Shown: one piece after another, positions 46,141-56,954 of the stretch
Layout of the letters: each line of letters begins with the position of its first letter
Position numbering within the stretch: the first letter of the stretch is position 1
Notes under the pieces: generated by a model
What the model was told of the DNA's origin: nothing
The model's input: only the letters and a program-made list of their open reading frames with translations
Database searches by the model: none
From: Sanderia malayensis
Lineage: Eukaryota > Cnidaria > Scyphozoa > Semaeostomeae > Pelagiidae
Length of the DNA: 64,000 nt
Direction: 5' to 3'
Assembly: GCA_013076295.1 (NCBI GenBank)
Contig: RQOL01000718.1
Coordinates: 2,232,001-2,296,000, forward strand
Made by a program: the position numbers and the translations under genes

Positions 46141-48632
46141 CAGTGGCGTAGATAGGAAATTTTATAGGGGGGCAAGAAATTCAGATTTTCCGACAAAAAT
46201 TTAATAAGCATTTTTGTTTCTTCAACACTATGAATATAAGATAAGGAAATTAGCTACAACTGAACGTAAACAGAAGATATTTATTTTCCGACAAGATCAG
46301 AAATTTTCGGGTTAGGGTTAGGTCATGCGGAGGAGAAAGGTGGTCAGTATGCGAAGTAGGCCAGTTATTGGTGCTGCGCAGGAGCGCAAATGACGTAATT
46401 GTGTCCATAATGGTTGAGGCATTGGTCTTATGGTTAGACTTAGGGTTAGGCTTAAGGTTACGGTATGCGGAGGAGAAAGGTGGTCAGAATGCGCAGTAGC
46501 CCAGTTATTGGTGCTGCGCAGGAGCGTATATGACGTAATTGTGCCCATAATTGTTGAGGCATTGGCCTTAGGGTTAGGCTTAGGGTTAGGGTTAGGGTTA
46601 CGGTATGCGGAGGAGAAAGGTGGTCAGAATGCGCAGTAGCCTAGCTATTGGTGCTGCGCAGGAGCGCATATGACGTAATTGTGTCCATAATTGTTGAGAC
46701 ATTGGCCTTAGGGTTAGGCTTAGGGTTAGGGTATGCGGAGGAGAAAGGTGATCAGAATGCGCAGTAGCCCTGTTGTTGGAACTGCGCAGGAGCGTATATG
46801 ACGTAATTGTGTCCATGATGGTTGAGGCATTGGCCTTAGGGTTAGGCTTAGGGTTAGGGTTACGGTATGCGGAGGAGAAAGGTGGTCAGAATGCGCAGTA
46901 GCCCAGTTATTGGTGCTGCGCAGGAGCGCATATGACGTAATTGTGTCCATAATTGTTGAGGCATTGGCCTTAGGGTTAGGCTTAGGGTTAGGGTTAGGGT
47001 ATGCGGAGGAGAAAGGTGGTCAGAATGCGCAGTAGCACTGTTGTTGGAACTGCGCAGGAGCGTATATGACGTAATTGTGTCCATAATGGTTGAGGCATTG
47101 GCCTTAGGGTTAGGTTTAAGGTGAGGGTTAGGGTATGCGGAGGAGAAAGGTGGTCAGAATGCGCAGTAGCCCTGTTGTTGGAACTGCGCAAGAGCGTATA
47201 TGACGCAATTGTGTCCATGATGGTTGAGGTATTGGCCTTAGGGTTAGGCTTAGGGTTAGGGTTACGGTATGCGGAGGAGAAAGGTGGTCAGAATGCGCAG
47301 TAGCCCAGTTATTGGTGCTGCGCAGGAGCGCATATGACGTAATTGTGTCCATAATTGTTGAGGCATTGGCCTTAGGGTTAGGCTTAAGGTTAGGGTTAGG
47401 GTATGCGGAGGAGAAAGGTGGTCAGAATGCGCAGTAGCCCAGTTATTGGTGCTGCGCAGGAGCGTATATGACGTAATTGTGTCCATAATGGTTGAGGCAT
47501 TGGCCTTAGGGTTAGGCTTAAGGTTAGGGTTAGGGTATGCGGAGGAGAAAGGTGGTCAGAATGCGCAGTAACCCTGTTGTTGGAACTGCGCAGGAGCGTA
47601 TATGACGTAATTGTGTCCATAGTGGCTGAGGCATTGGCCTTATGGTTAGGCTTAGGGTTAGGGTTACGTCATGCGGAGGAGAAAGGTGGTCAGTATGCGC
47701 AGTAGCAAATATATAGATACTGTGCAGGAGCATATGTGACGTGAGGCTGGTTGATGATTTGTTGCGGAACGAAGGACCCGGCCTAAATTTATTGAATTAC
47801 GAAAAACGTTGTAAAAATTAATACTTTTGGATATACTGGATAATATGTATGCTCAAATTAAAGGTAAGTGGCATGGTTTTGACATCCCACAAGCTTACTG
47901 AAATATTAGCTGATGCGACACGGGATTTTACTGAAGTATTCCAGAACTTTACCAAAATCTGCATTTTCAACTTGTGTAAAGCCACACGGTTCTGCTTGCT
48001 AAAGGTTCCACAACGAAGAAAATAAATTATTTTCAGCCTAAGTGACTTTATATATGTAACGGAATATATGGCCGCTGCAATTCTTTGAATTGATTCACTT
48101 ATATAAGGCATAGGTATAGGTATAGGTATAATAACAATGATTTGCCACAACTGCGTTTCCTTTCGAATTGGAGAAGTGGTGCATTTACTATCATTTCAGT
48201 AAGCTTTTGGGATATGAAAACCCTGTCACTTACCTTTAATTAGAGCTCACATATTATATCTAGTACAGCCAAGATTTTTAATTCAACAACTGTTTTGGTT
48301 GTTCGATTAATTTAGGCCTGTTGCATCGTTCCGTAAAAATAAACAAAATACCGACATTTGAAACGTTTTGGTCATTTTGTCATCAAAATTTCACTAGTAT
48401 CATCCTCATATTATATGCTCTGCAACAGTATGCATATGTCAACCTTGTTTACCATTATTTTTCTCCAAAGCGAGCATTTAATTTTGGACTCATTGATATG
48501 CAAAAGCGATTTGCCCTTTATATTTATTAGATATTTATTTTCCGACAAGATCAGAAATTTTCCGACAAAACGGCAGTTTAGCTCCACAGAGGGGTTTTTC
48601 GCCCCCCTGACCCCCATCTATCTACGCCACTG
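46141..48632. mobile_element. hAT-like element carrying the satellite array
   Basis: The element begins CAGTGGCGTAGATAGG and ends CTATCTACGCCACTG, and is flanked by 8-bp near-identical duplications, GTGGGACC (46133-46140) and GTGGGGCC (48633-48640). The terminal sequences and repeated TTTTCCGACAA motifs match the element at 17917-23877. Inside, 46309-48528 is bounded by a perfect 34-bp direct repeat (46275-46308 and 48529-48562), so about 2.2 kb has been inserted or duplicated into a short hAT body of about 270 bp. No transposase is seen. It fills most of the gap between CAP and PELP1. Confidence 0.8.
46311..47745 (+). repeat. Telomere-like 134-bp satellite array
   Basis: Ten to eleven units, mostly exactly 134 bp (same phase at 46860, 46994, 47128, 47262, 47396 and 47530). 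Each unit holds two to four TTAGGG-type hexamers, the GCGGAGGAGAAAGGTGGTCA block, TGCGCAGTAGC and GCTGCGCAGGAGCG as an imperfect inverted pair, and TGACGTAATT. Two unit subtypes alternate, one with CAGTTATTGGTG and one with CTGTTGTTGGAA. The minus-strand ORFs through it are products of the 134-bp tandem, not genes. Confidence 0.95.
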
Positions 48633-48834
48633 GTGGGGCCATTGCGGCAAATGAGATATAAGCAACAGAAACTGTCAAGACAAAGCCGTCTCAAACATAA
48701 ACTGTTTCTGTTTTAATAAAGAGCAATGGAAAAGTTTTCAGTTTCAGCAAAAAATGAAACTGAAACGAAAATTTGTTTGAAAAAGAAAACACGTTTCTTT
48801 GCGATTTGATTGCTGCACCACTGCACCAGAATGG

Positions 48835-48914
48835 ATTAGAGTCGGATTGGATTAGATTGGATCGGATTGGATTGGATTACATTGGATTGGATTACATTGG
48901 ATTAAATTGGATTG
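48835..48914. repeat. (GGATT)n microsatellite before PELP1
   Basis: Imperfect GGATTGGATT/ACATTGGATT repeats end 47 bp before the PELP1 start codon, so they probably lie in its promoter or 5' UTR. Confidence 0.9.
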
Positions 48915-48932
48915 GAAAAGAGGCGACGGGAG

Positions 48933-48938
48933 CACGTG
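48933..48938. promoter_or_regulatory. CACGTG E-box upstream of PELP1
   Basis: A perfect CACGTG lies 22 bp before the PELP1 start codon, between the GGATT microsatellite and the gene. It matches the E-boxes in front of SDAD1 and MSH6. Confidence 0.4.
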
Positions 48939-48960
48939 GAGTGTTTCATCAAGCAACAAG

Positions 48961-51712
48961 ATGGCTTCCTCGTCATCGCGATCAAGATCTTGGAGAATAT
49001 TTGAAAATTTATGTTTAGGCAATGCCGTTGATGTGAAAAAAGATAATTTGCTGCACTTCCTCAATTTTCTCGAAGAAGAGAGGCCATTACGGGTAGGTTA
49101 AGTCAGAATCTCTCTCCATAATGACAAGTTCTCGAGTTGCGTAGTTAAAGTTAGGCCGAAGAAAGAAAGAGAGATGCAGAGAAACTTTTCTTGTGGGGTT
49201 TTCTTCATCTTCAGAGATTTCTGCCTCCACGAGTTTGCAAATTAAAGATCTAGAATAGCACAAGCATTTAATAATGCAAAATTAAATTTCATTTTCACAG
49301 GATAGAGCTTATCAAGATGAACTTGCCAGCAGAGTGAAGACACTTCTAACTTCTGCAGACAACAAATGGCTGGCAATTTGTCTGCTTCCCCATGTTATCG
49401 AACATTGTGATGCCGAGACGTTTTCCCGGAATGCTTTATTATGGATGCGATCACTTCAACAGTTCATAGGCTCCAAACCAGGCCCAAAGATCAGAGATCT
49501 TGCACTGAACACAATCTCGAAACTGTTGAGTCTATCTGTTGAATTTGACGACATATCAAGAGAAATATCTATTAATATCATCCATCCACTGATGATGAAC
49601 CTCTTGGCATTAACGAAATCCGACAATGAAGACCAGAAGGCAATGGTTTGCATCTTTCGACAATGCATCATATTTTATCCAGGCCCTACTGGACGATTTA
49701 GATCACAGATCGAGAACATATGCTTGCAAGCAATTGACAATGACATGAACAGTCTCGTAAGAGAAGCATGCTCTTGTTTGGCAGTGCTCCCTCGTTGTGG
49801 ATCACCAGGGGAGAAGGGGGTGAAGTTTGCTGAGTTTTGGAGCAAATACTCAAAGCTAATCTTGAACACATTGTCAGAGCTTTGGAGAGACTTGACCCAA
49901 ACAGAAGCAGGGCAGGGGAAAAAACAAAACTGCAGACCAATATTGAAAATCAGCAAAGTAACAGAGGCTGAACCAGACCGTTCAAAAATCACCACAAGGC
50001 GAATATGTGCTTTGATTTTAGTGCTCCAAGAAATGATCGGAAATAGCTTTCCAAATATAGTTAGGGTTGATGTTGAGAGAATTGTTTCACTATGTTGTGC
50101 ACTAAGTGACAAAGACATTGATATGAGCAGCCACTCCATTGATATTGTCTGCATTAACGCATCACTGCCACATATATGGCAGTCTGTTCTTTCATTACTT
50201 AATGTATTGATAGCTCAGGTTAACATGATAATGCTGCCATATGAAAGCACAGTTCTGAGAATGGTCCACAAAATTTTGCTGTCAGATAATGTGAAAGGTG
50301 TTGAGGCATACAGCAAGCCATTTTCAAAGCTCAGAGTGCAAGCTTATCAGGTGTTGCACACATGGGCTTTGACTGTGAGCCCATTGCTGAGTAATGCAGC
50401 AGAGAAAGTTGTTGAACATGCGTTGAATGATGCCAGACCTAGATTGGTTAGCAGCTCATCGAGGAAACCTGCATCCCAGGAGAAAAGTAAGAATTTTTCT
50501 CAGAGTAAGAAGCTACAACGTGAGCTTGCAAAAGGCGAGATGACAGGAAAGAAGATTAATAATCAAATGAACAGTGATGTTGCATTTGCTGCTTTGAAGT
50601 TTCTCCAGAGTCTGATCTCCTCAAGTGGTCCAATGTTGTCATCAAGTCTGGTTGCAGCCATACAGAAAGAGATCCTGTCATTTGTGCTCAATATAGCAGA
50701 ATCTACTAACCAATTAGCCAACAGTTTCTCATCTCCATATGGATGCACTCAATGCAGAATGGAGCTCTACAAGTGCACTTTTGAATTGCTCAATCTATAT
50801 CATCACGAACAACCAACACCTCTATCATTGATGATCAATATTTTCAGAATGGGATCATCAGACCCATCAATGGAGGTGTCAGAATACTGCAGGCATAGTT
50901 TATCACTCTCCGACAAACTCCTGAGACCATCCATCCCAGCTTTGCGGGAATATAGCAGAGATATTCAACTGCAATCCAATCCCCCAGCTTCTGGGACTGA
51001 TGTGTCGAAATCAGCATGGAAAACCAATGAATTTGGAAACGTGGACGATGGACAACAAGCATCTTCATTGGAAATACCTGAACAAGTCGCAAATAATGAC
51101 AGAATTATTGATGAAATAACACCTTCTTTATCTCAGGAATTCCAGCAAAGCAAACATCAGCAAGATGATGATCTGACAATACCTGGAGCCACGGCAGGGG
51201 AAGCGAACCTTTTCGAAGCCACCGTAAAGCAAGTTGACGTCGAAGGAACGCAAACAGAGTTGGAGAAGGGTGCAGAGTCACATGGATCTGCTGGGATGAT
51301 TGAGAAAGTGTTAGAAAAACGTCCGTTCCTGGTTATGGATTCCCTGACTGATTGTCCAATGGATCAGGCCACTGAAGAGGAATCACGTGCAGAGAAAGTG
51401 ACGAAACGGGCTCGCATTGACGATAACTTATATATGAATGAAGGCACTGATATAGCAGACAGTAAAGAGTCTGGGAAGGTTGCTGATGTTGCAATGGATG
51501 AAGAAGAGGGATGTGATAAAGCATTGAACGTCTCAAATGTTGAAGCTTCTGGTGCAGATGGTGCGTCTAGTTGTGAACAAGAAGCATTCGACGCGCAGAA
51601 GAGAACAGCTGATGAACCAACTGAGCACATTGAATTGGATGACGAATCTGATGACAACGAGGCTGGTCAGATACTTAAGTCGTTTGTTATATCGTATCCA
51701 GACTCAGAATAG
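48961..51712 (+). CDS. PELP1: PELP1/Rix1-like 60S ribosome maturation protein
   Basis: Two exons, 48961-49092 and 49301-51712, join in phase 0 to 847 residues. The Met at 48961 in exon 1 is chosen because that frame runs straight into exon 2; the first Met inside exon 2 would cut the N-terminus. PELP1 with TEX10 and WDR18 forms the Rix1 complex that matures 60S subunits in the nucleolus, and vertebrate PELP1 is also a nuclear receptor coactivator. The long helical-repeat RIX1 region is seen up to about residue 610. The stretch FSKLRVQAYQVLHTWALTV and the downstream SSPYGCTQCRMELYKCTFEL with EVSEYCRHSL resemble vertebrate PELP1. The C-terminal third is disordered and acidic (DDESDDNE), but lacks the extreme polyglutamate and proline runs. 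It converges on VCPKMT with 205 bp between the stops. Confidence 0.82.
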
Positions 51713-51917
51713 CCCTTTGGAATATACATGAATGTGTTTGACGTTGTCGAAAATGAAAGAAGAAGCACGCTACAATACCAATTGATTGAGTGACAAGCCC
51801 TCGCATAAAGGTGGGAGCGACTACAGAGCGGGAGTTGTGCATGGAACTCTTTAGATTACAAAAATATGATATATAATAAACAGCACGAATTATTACTCAC
51901 CAGTAAAAAATAGGCCA

Positions 51918-52947
51918 TTATTTCCTTCTCATCTCGATAATATGAATATCGTCACTGCTATAAACTGAGTCTTGCTCTTCTCGTGGGATTTTTCTCATTT
52001 TGAAATGCTGCTCTGCGAGCTGGAGGGACAAAAGGGACGTTTTTAAGGACCGTATCTATACTTGGCTTTTATACTTAATTCATTATGTATATAGCCAATT
52101 TGTTACCTTAAAAAATTTTCGTTCCAGTTCTGGTTTGTTTCCTGTAGTTCTTTCTTCATATGACATGAGAATTATCGTTTCATTGGAACATAGGGTGTCC
52201 ATAGTTTGAACCAAGGGCGCGAGTGACTAAAATGCGAACAAAGTCATAATCATAATCATAATCATCGGATTAAGTCGTCATAATAATCATCATAATTATT
52301 TACTAGTTTGAAATAAACGCACTTCATCATAATATATCAAGTCTGCCATAAGAATGAAGTCATATTTATCGGTGATTTTAAAGTCAGTTCCCCTGAAAAA
52401 AACAAGACTATACATTTTTAATGTCAATAGGTTTCTAAATAAAATATATGTTATCATAAATGTGTTATCATTCTTACCATTTTAAAGTCTTGGCATTGAC
52501 ATTGCATGATCTTAGCCTGTTTTTGTTGTGCTCAATGTTCTTTTGCATCAGAGGGACAAAATCTTCGAGGTCTGTGATGGTGACATGAGCTCTGAAAAAG
52601 AAATAAAAGCCTGATAGCCTCGACAGACAGAAGCAATACCTCATAAGATCTTTCACACGCCCCCCCCCCAGTTTCCCTCACACCCTTACTCGTTGCATCG
52701 TTACGTGACGTAAACCCACTTACCCCTGCGTGGCAGCAACTAAGCCAACAATGCCTGTTCCTGCGCCAAGCTCAATGACATGTCTTCCAAAGAGAGAATT
52801 CTTCTTCTTGAAGTTATGACCATCAATATACTTAGCAAGGCATATTGCTGCATCCCAAATTACACATCCAACATCTCCTTCCAAATTTTGATAGATTTCT
52901 AATGTTGTATCCTCTAATTCAAGCTCACGAACAAAGAAATTTGACAT
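51918..52947 (-). CDS. VCPKMT: VCP-lysine methyltransferase (METTL21D)
   Basis: Five exons, 52947-52724, 52591-52478, 52392-52323, 52226-52107 and 52019-51918 (stop 51920-51918), join in frame to 209 residues. VCPKMT trimethylates a lysine of the AAA ATPase VCP/p97 in the cytosol using S-adenosylmethionine. Seen are GCVIWDAAICLAKYI (residues about 27-41), the SAM-binding motif I VIELGAGTGIVGL, motif II-like VTITDLEDF, the LKWG turn, FILMADLIYYDE (the DxxY-type post-motif of METTL21 enzymes) and IILMSYEERTTGNK. The C-terminus ends SSDDIHIIEMRRK, close to the vertebrate ending. It is about 20 residues shorter than the human protein, mainly at the N-terminus. Confidence 0.93.
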
Positions 52948-54781
52948 ATTTCGAAGACGAAAAGCTTCTCAGGCCCGACTTAGGCCCAAAATTCTTTCAG
53001 TACACCTTATATGAAGTTCTATCAATCAACGCATTGAGTGATTGACACAGAGTAATTAATCATTTGATTGGATAATCATTTAATCATTTTAAAAATGACC
53101 CTGTTGATCAGAACCACGTTTTATGAACCTAAAGAGAGGTGTAAGGTACAATAAATAGAACAAAGTTTAATCTCTTAAAAAATATCGTGGCACTTTAGCT
53201 TCACGAACACAATGCAGTCATGCGGGAATTTTCTGCATTAATGATACTTAACGGCATCCCATTATATGCTACAGCTTCGCAAATTTAAATCAGAAGCAGT
53301 ATATTGCTTTGCGCTGCTTGGTCCAATCTTTAAGAAGATTAAAAAATCATTTATCTCTTTAGATATTGGCAAATCCTGCGATTTTCAATTACCTATTAAT
53401 AGGATTTGTACCCAATGATTTCTACATAAAACGCGCATTACTTCATGGGTTTACTTAACAATAGCCTGACGATTTTTTCTGAAGCTTGCATCTCTCTTTC
53501 ATTACCAAGCCATTCATTTGGCATAAGAAGTAAACACGAAGTCAAAGATGTAAATAGCTTTAATTCCTTTCAGTTTGACATGGAAAGGAGTTGTTGAATG
53601 TGTTTTGGGGCAAATCTACTTCACATGTGATTGCTATTGCACTGAGCGTCTCAATAAAGCATCGTACACAGCTGTGCTGCTTCAAAATAAACTCTTCAAC
53701 CTTCAACGACTGATCTGAATAAATAAATGTTGTTCAGTTCAAAGCAGATGCATAGCACATTTCTATGCCACTGTGTTGCCTGTGTGAGTCTCGGATATCC
53801 AACTGCTTGTTTTTAGCGCCATAATTCTCCCAGAATTCAATGGGAATTAACATCTCAATTTAATTCATCTGAATGGTCTTAATGGATGGGGTTTGTTTTC
53901 AGTATAGCTTCGAGCCAAAGAAAATTAACAACCCTATCTGGAAACGTGGTTTCGCAAGAGATTAAAAGTGAAGATTAAGAAAGAACGGAGTTTGCATTTG
54001 CATTGTGTAAAAATGCTCTTCGATCCTGTAAAGTTTGATGGCGAACAGAAAAGCTATGGCTACCACCCGTAAAGGGTCAACTTAAAAAGCACGTAAGGGT
54101 TTTTGAATGTTTTTCGTATTATTTCAATATTGTTAAAGCATTTGAAATTGTTTTCCACCTGAACTGAGTTCTTCATGCTTTTTTGATTATTATGATTATG
54201 ACAAAGAAAATTATGATGTAGATAATGATTATGATGACCATGTATCGCAAAGCAAGTTAATCTAAATTAATTACTTAATTGATAATATTTTGATCTATCA
54301 AGTTAACCATTGGATCAATAGGTAGACAAATGAGTAGACAAATCAGTGGACCAATCAGTGGACCAATCAGTGGACCAATCAGTAATCAAGCCAGTTAATC
54401 ACTCAGCAGATCACTTAATCAGTTAACAAAGAAAGATCATGCACAGTCATTTTTTCAACAATTTTATAGTACCCACAATTTATCAACAACGCAATTAACA
54501 ATACAATGCTCTTCAATCAGTAACTTATAACTCTCATGATTAATATACAGCTATGTATCACATACTAACATAAAAAAATTGAAAGAAGAAATATTCACAA
54601 TATTATCACGGTCAGTAGCAAAGAGGTATATGTACAGGATAAAGTTTGACTTTGAACAGAAATGCACACCCCCACAACAAGTTTTAAGAGGAGCGGAAAA
54701 GGTATACCCTTTAGGTTTGTGATGAGTTTGATGGTAATGAAATAGGAATATTTCATTGAGAATCTTGTATAGTAACTTGTG
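52948..54781. other. Intergenic, no gene seen
   Basis: This 1.8 kb lies between the VCPKMT start codon and the bHLH stop codon. It is AT-rich and holds a short 12-bp tandem repeat at 54337-54385 and GATTATGA-type repeats near 54185-54240. No ORF with protein-like character was found. The right part probably contains the 3' UTR of the bHLH gene. Confidence 0.6.
54337..54385. repeat. 12-bp tandem repeat ACCAATCAGTGG
   Basis: About four copies of a 12-bp unit, each with a CCAAT box core. It lies about 400 bp downstream of the bHLH stop codon. Confidence 0.9.
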
Positions 54782-56789
54782 TTAGTTGTGCATTGTCTCG
54801 CGTCTAGAATGATGATAGAGCATTCCTGAACAAGACAGAAGCCCCAACCGCTGTGAAATCGACAATCCATTTATCACACTGATACTTCTTCTGTCGCTCG
54901 AACCATCCATGCTATCACCAAGCTCCACCGCAGCGGCATCAAGCACCTCCGTCAACGATTGTATGTATTCACAGGCTTGGCGCAGGATGTGCAGCTTGGT
55001 CATTCGTTTCTTTGAACTGGGCAGCGGTATACAGCCTTTCAATGCGTCGAGTGCGCCGTTCAGTGACTCCATGCGACGCCGCTCTCGATCATTGGCGCGG
55101 AATCTGCGTCCACTCTTCTTCGGGTCCAGGTGCGCGCTGCTGTAGATTCGGCGTTTCTTGCGTTCCTGTTTTGCCGACGAAGACTGTTCGATGATTTCGT
55201 TTCTCGTGTCCTCGAGGAACGACAATGTCTCCTCGTCAAGCTCCTTGAAAATGTACTCGTTTTTCGGCAACGTGCTCGGAAATAAATTGCCCGAGGGTGT
55301 CTCATGTGCCAGCTCGCAATTCAGTAGCCTAAGAAGCATTTGAATAAATGTTATGAATTGCTGTGACAAAAAAATGTTTGAAAATCAGGTAGCAACACCC
55401 CTGGTTATAAATATGTTCGCATGGTCGACCAATAAGATACAGCTAAAATCAGGGGGTACAGTCTCTCATGTTCTGTGATTTATGATAGATTTCGAGTTTC
55501 AAATACATCTATCATTAAGTTAACACTCGCCAATGGAAATATGAGAAATTCGTCGCTGTCCTGACCCACACCGACACTTCAAAGCATTTAAAATCTTATC
55601 TACATGCGCAATTTTAGTCTGTACGTAATTGCCTAGCAGATGAGGTAGTTAAAATTTTCCGTCGATATAGCAATGAAAACTGCATAGTCAAATAAGCTCC
55701 TGTGAACATAGCATATGTAACTTTGTCTCATGCGGGCTATCAAATATCAAACTAACTACCCTATGGTCTTGGGCGACAGTGATAGAAATTACATCAAGGC
55801 AAGCAAGGTTTTGGTTCATTATCAGTTTTGCGATTCCTTGTTATAAACAATCTGATTACGTAATGCAAAACACGCTGGACTACTCGCTAAAACACCTAAA
55901 GCAGACTTCAAAGGACATCAAATGCACGTTTTTTGTAAGGAACCTACCTCAAGGCCAAGTTCCTAAAATTCCTTATTTTGGACCTCCATTGACTATATTA
56001 TAGTTCCGAAAATTCTTCAATAGCTTCTTATTCTTAACTGTCCATTCAGTACCCTAAGACTTTCATACTCAGAGTATTGCAACTATAATACACATTTGCA
56101 CGCAAGAAACGATGCATATAGCAGGCGTTATACGTGAGAATTGACTGCAAATGAATTTTGGAACTGGCTTTCTAAATCTCGGTTATTTGCAGTGATGTAA
56201 ACATTGAAAATTGAAAAGTTCATTGAGGGTGCTGCCTTTAGTGGTATGAGTTCTTTAATTTTTTCGGCAATCTAGAAGCGAGTTTCTTATAAAGCGGTTC
56301 TTTATGCAAAAAAGCGTGTTCTTTTGTTTTGGAAACGGACGAAAAGGACTTCACTGACGCTCAATCGAAGCAACAAGCGGCAGTTCCCCTTACCGTAAAT
56401 TATCAACGCATTCGGGAATAAACACCAAAATAACCAATTAGAATTGGCCTTCATAGCTTCTAAACTTCAAAATATGAAACATTGTCATCAGTCGTTATTG
56501 CAAGAAGCGCTAAAGTTATAGACCATTAATCACGGAAATGCATAGCTTGAAATGTAATCGAAATTGCAACTTAAAATTTCTTTTCAAAAACAGCAATTTA
56601 CTAGGTTCGGGTGCACTGGCAATTAAACTAAATGACATATACATGCCCGACTTGAAATGAGAGGCGATGGGGACAAATGTGCGACAGAAAATGCGGCGCA
56701 TTTTTTCAAACGAGTGGAGAGACTATTAAAACACAAATGGCAATTTAAATAACATACCGTTGCTCATGTTCAGTTGGATTGAAATACAT
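54782..56789 (-). CDS. Neuronal-type bHLH transcription factor
   Basis: Two exons, 56789-56758 and 55328-54782 (stop 54784-54782), join in phase 2 to 192 residues. The long single frame starting further upstream at 55369 reads intron sequence; a good CTTCTTAG acceptor at 55329 and the in-frame leader MYFNPTEHEQ at 56789 are preferred. The bHLH domain, about residues 90-147, has a basic region RFRANDRERRRMESLN with the Glu/Arg DNA-contact residues, helix 1 ending LKGCIPLP, a short loop and helix 2 KLHILRQACEYIQSLTEVL. The layout is that of Atonal/Neurogenin/NeuroD-type factors, but the match to any one subfamily is not clear. Such proteins heterodimerise with E-proteins and specify neural or secretory cells. 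The intron holds MITE copy B. Confidence 0.85.
55924..56320. mobile_element. MITE copy B, in the bHLH intron
   Basis: This shares the ends (TGCACG...TAAGGAACC and GGTTCTTTATGCA...GCGTGTTC) and the repeated TTCCTTAT/AGTTCC interior with the element at 42248-42656, but is more diverged. No clear target duplication remains. No coding capacity is seen. Confidence 0.75.
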
Positions 56790-56937
56790 GATTGTCAGGT
56801 GTCTCTTCTATTCGACGGCAAGCAGGCAGGCAGGCAGAAAAGCGGAGTGCAGGAGGCAGGAATTGAACCAGATGAAGCTCAGGTGCCTTCCGTGGTAATG
56901 ACAGAGCGAATCAGACCGACGAGAGTTACGTAGCATG

Positions 56938-56954
56938 TTTTATAGCAGCACGTG
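56938..56954 (-). promoter_or_regulatory. TATA box and E-box upstream of the bHLH gene
   Basis: On the minus strand a CACGTG E-box (56954-56949) is followed by GCTATAAAAC, a perfect TATA box (56944-56938). That would put transcription start near 56910, about 120 bp before the start codon at 56789. A GCAG tetramer run lies in the presumed 5' UTR (56822-56838). An E-box next to the TATA box would allow bHLH feedback; this is inference. Confidence 0.55.

Noticed and set aside
46318..47733. A ladder of overlapping 67-76-codon minus-strand ORFs
   Set aside because: They recur every 134 bp and mirror the satellite unit, with no protein-like features.
46311..47745. CRISPR array
   Set aside because: Repeats and intervening parts are all near-identical and there are no unique spacers; the genome is eukaryotic.
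49334..49336. First Met inside PELP1 exon 2 as the start
   Set aside because: Exon 1 at 48961-49092 joins in phase 0 and supplies an earlier Met in good context.
55329..55369. Met at 55369 as the bHLH start codon
   Set aside because: The stretch contains a polypyrimidine tract and CTTCTTAG acceptor, and an upstream exon at 56789-56758 joins in the right phase with a TATA box behind it.
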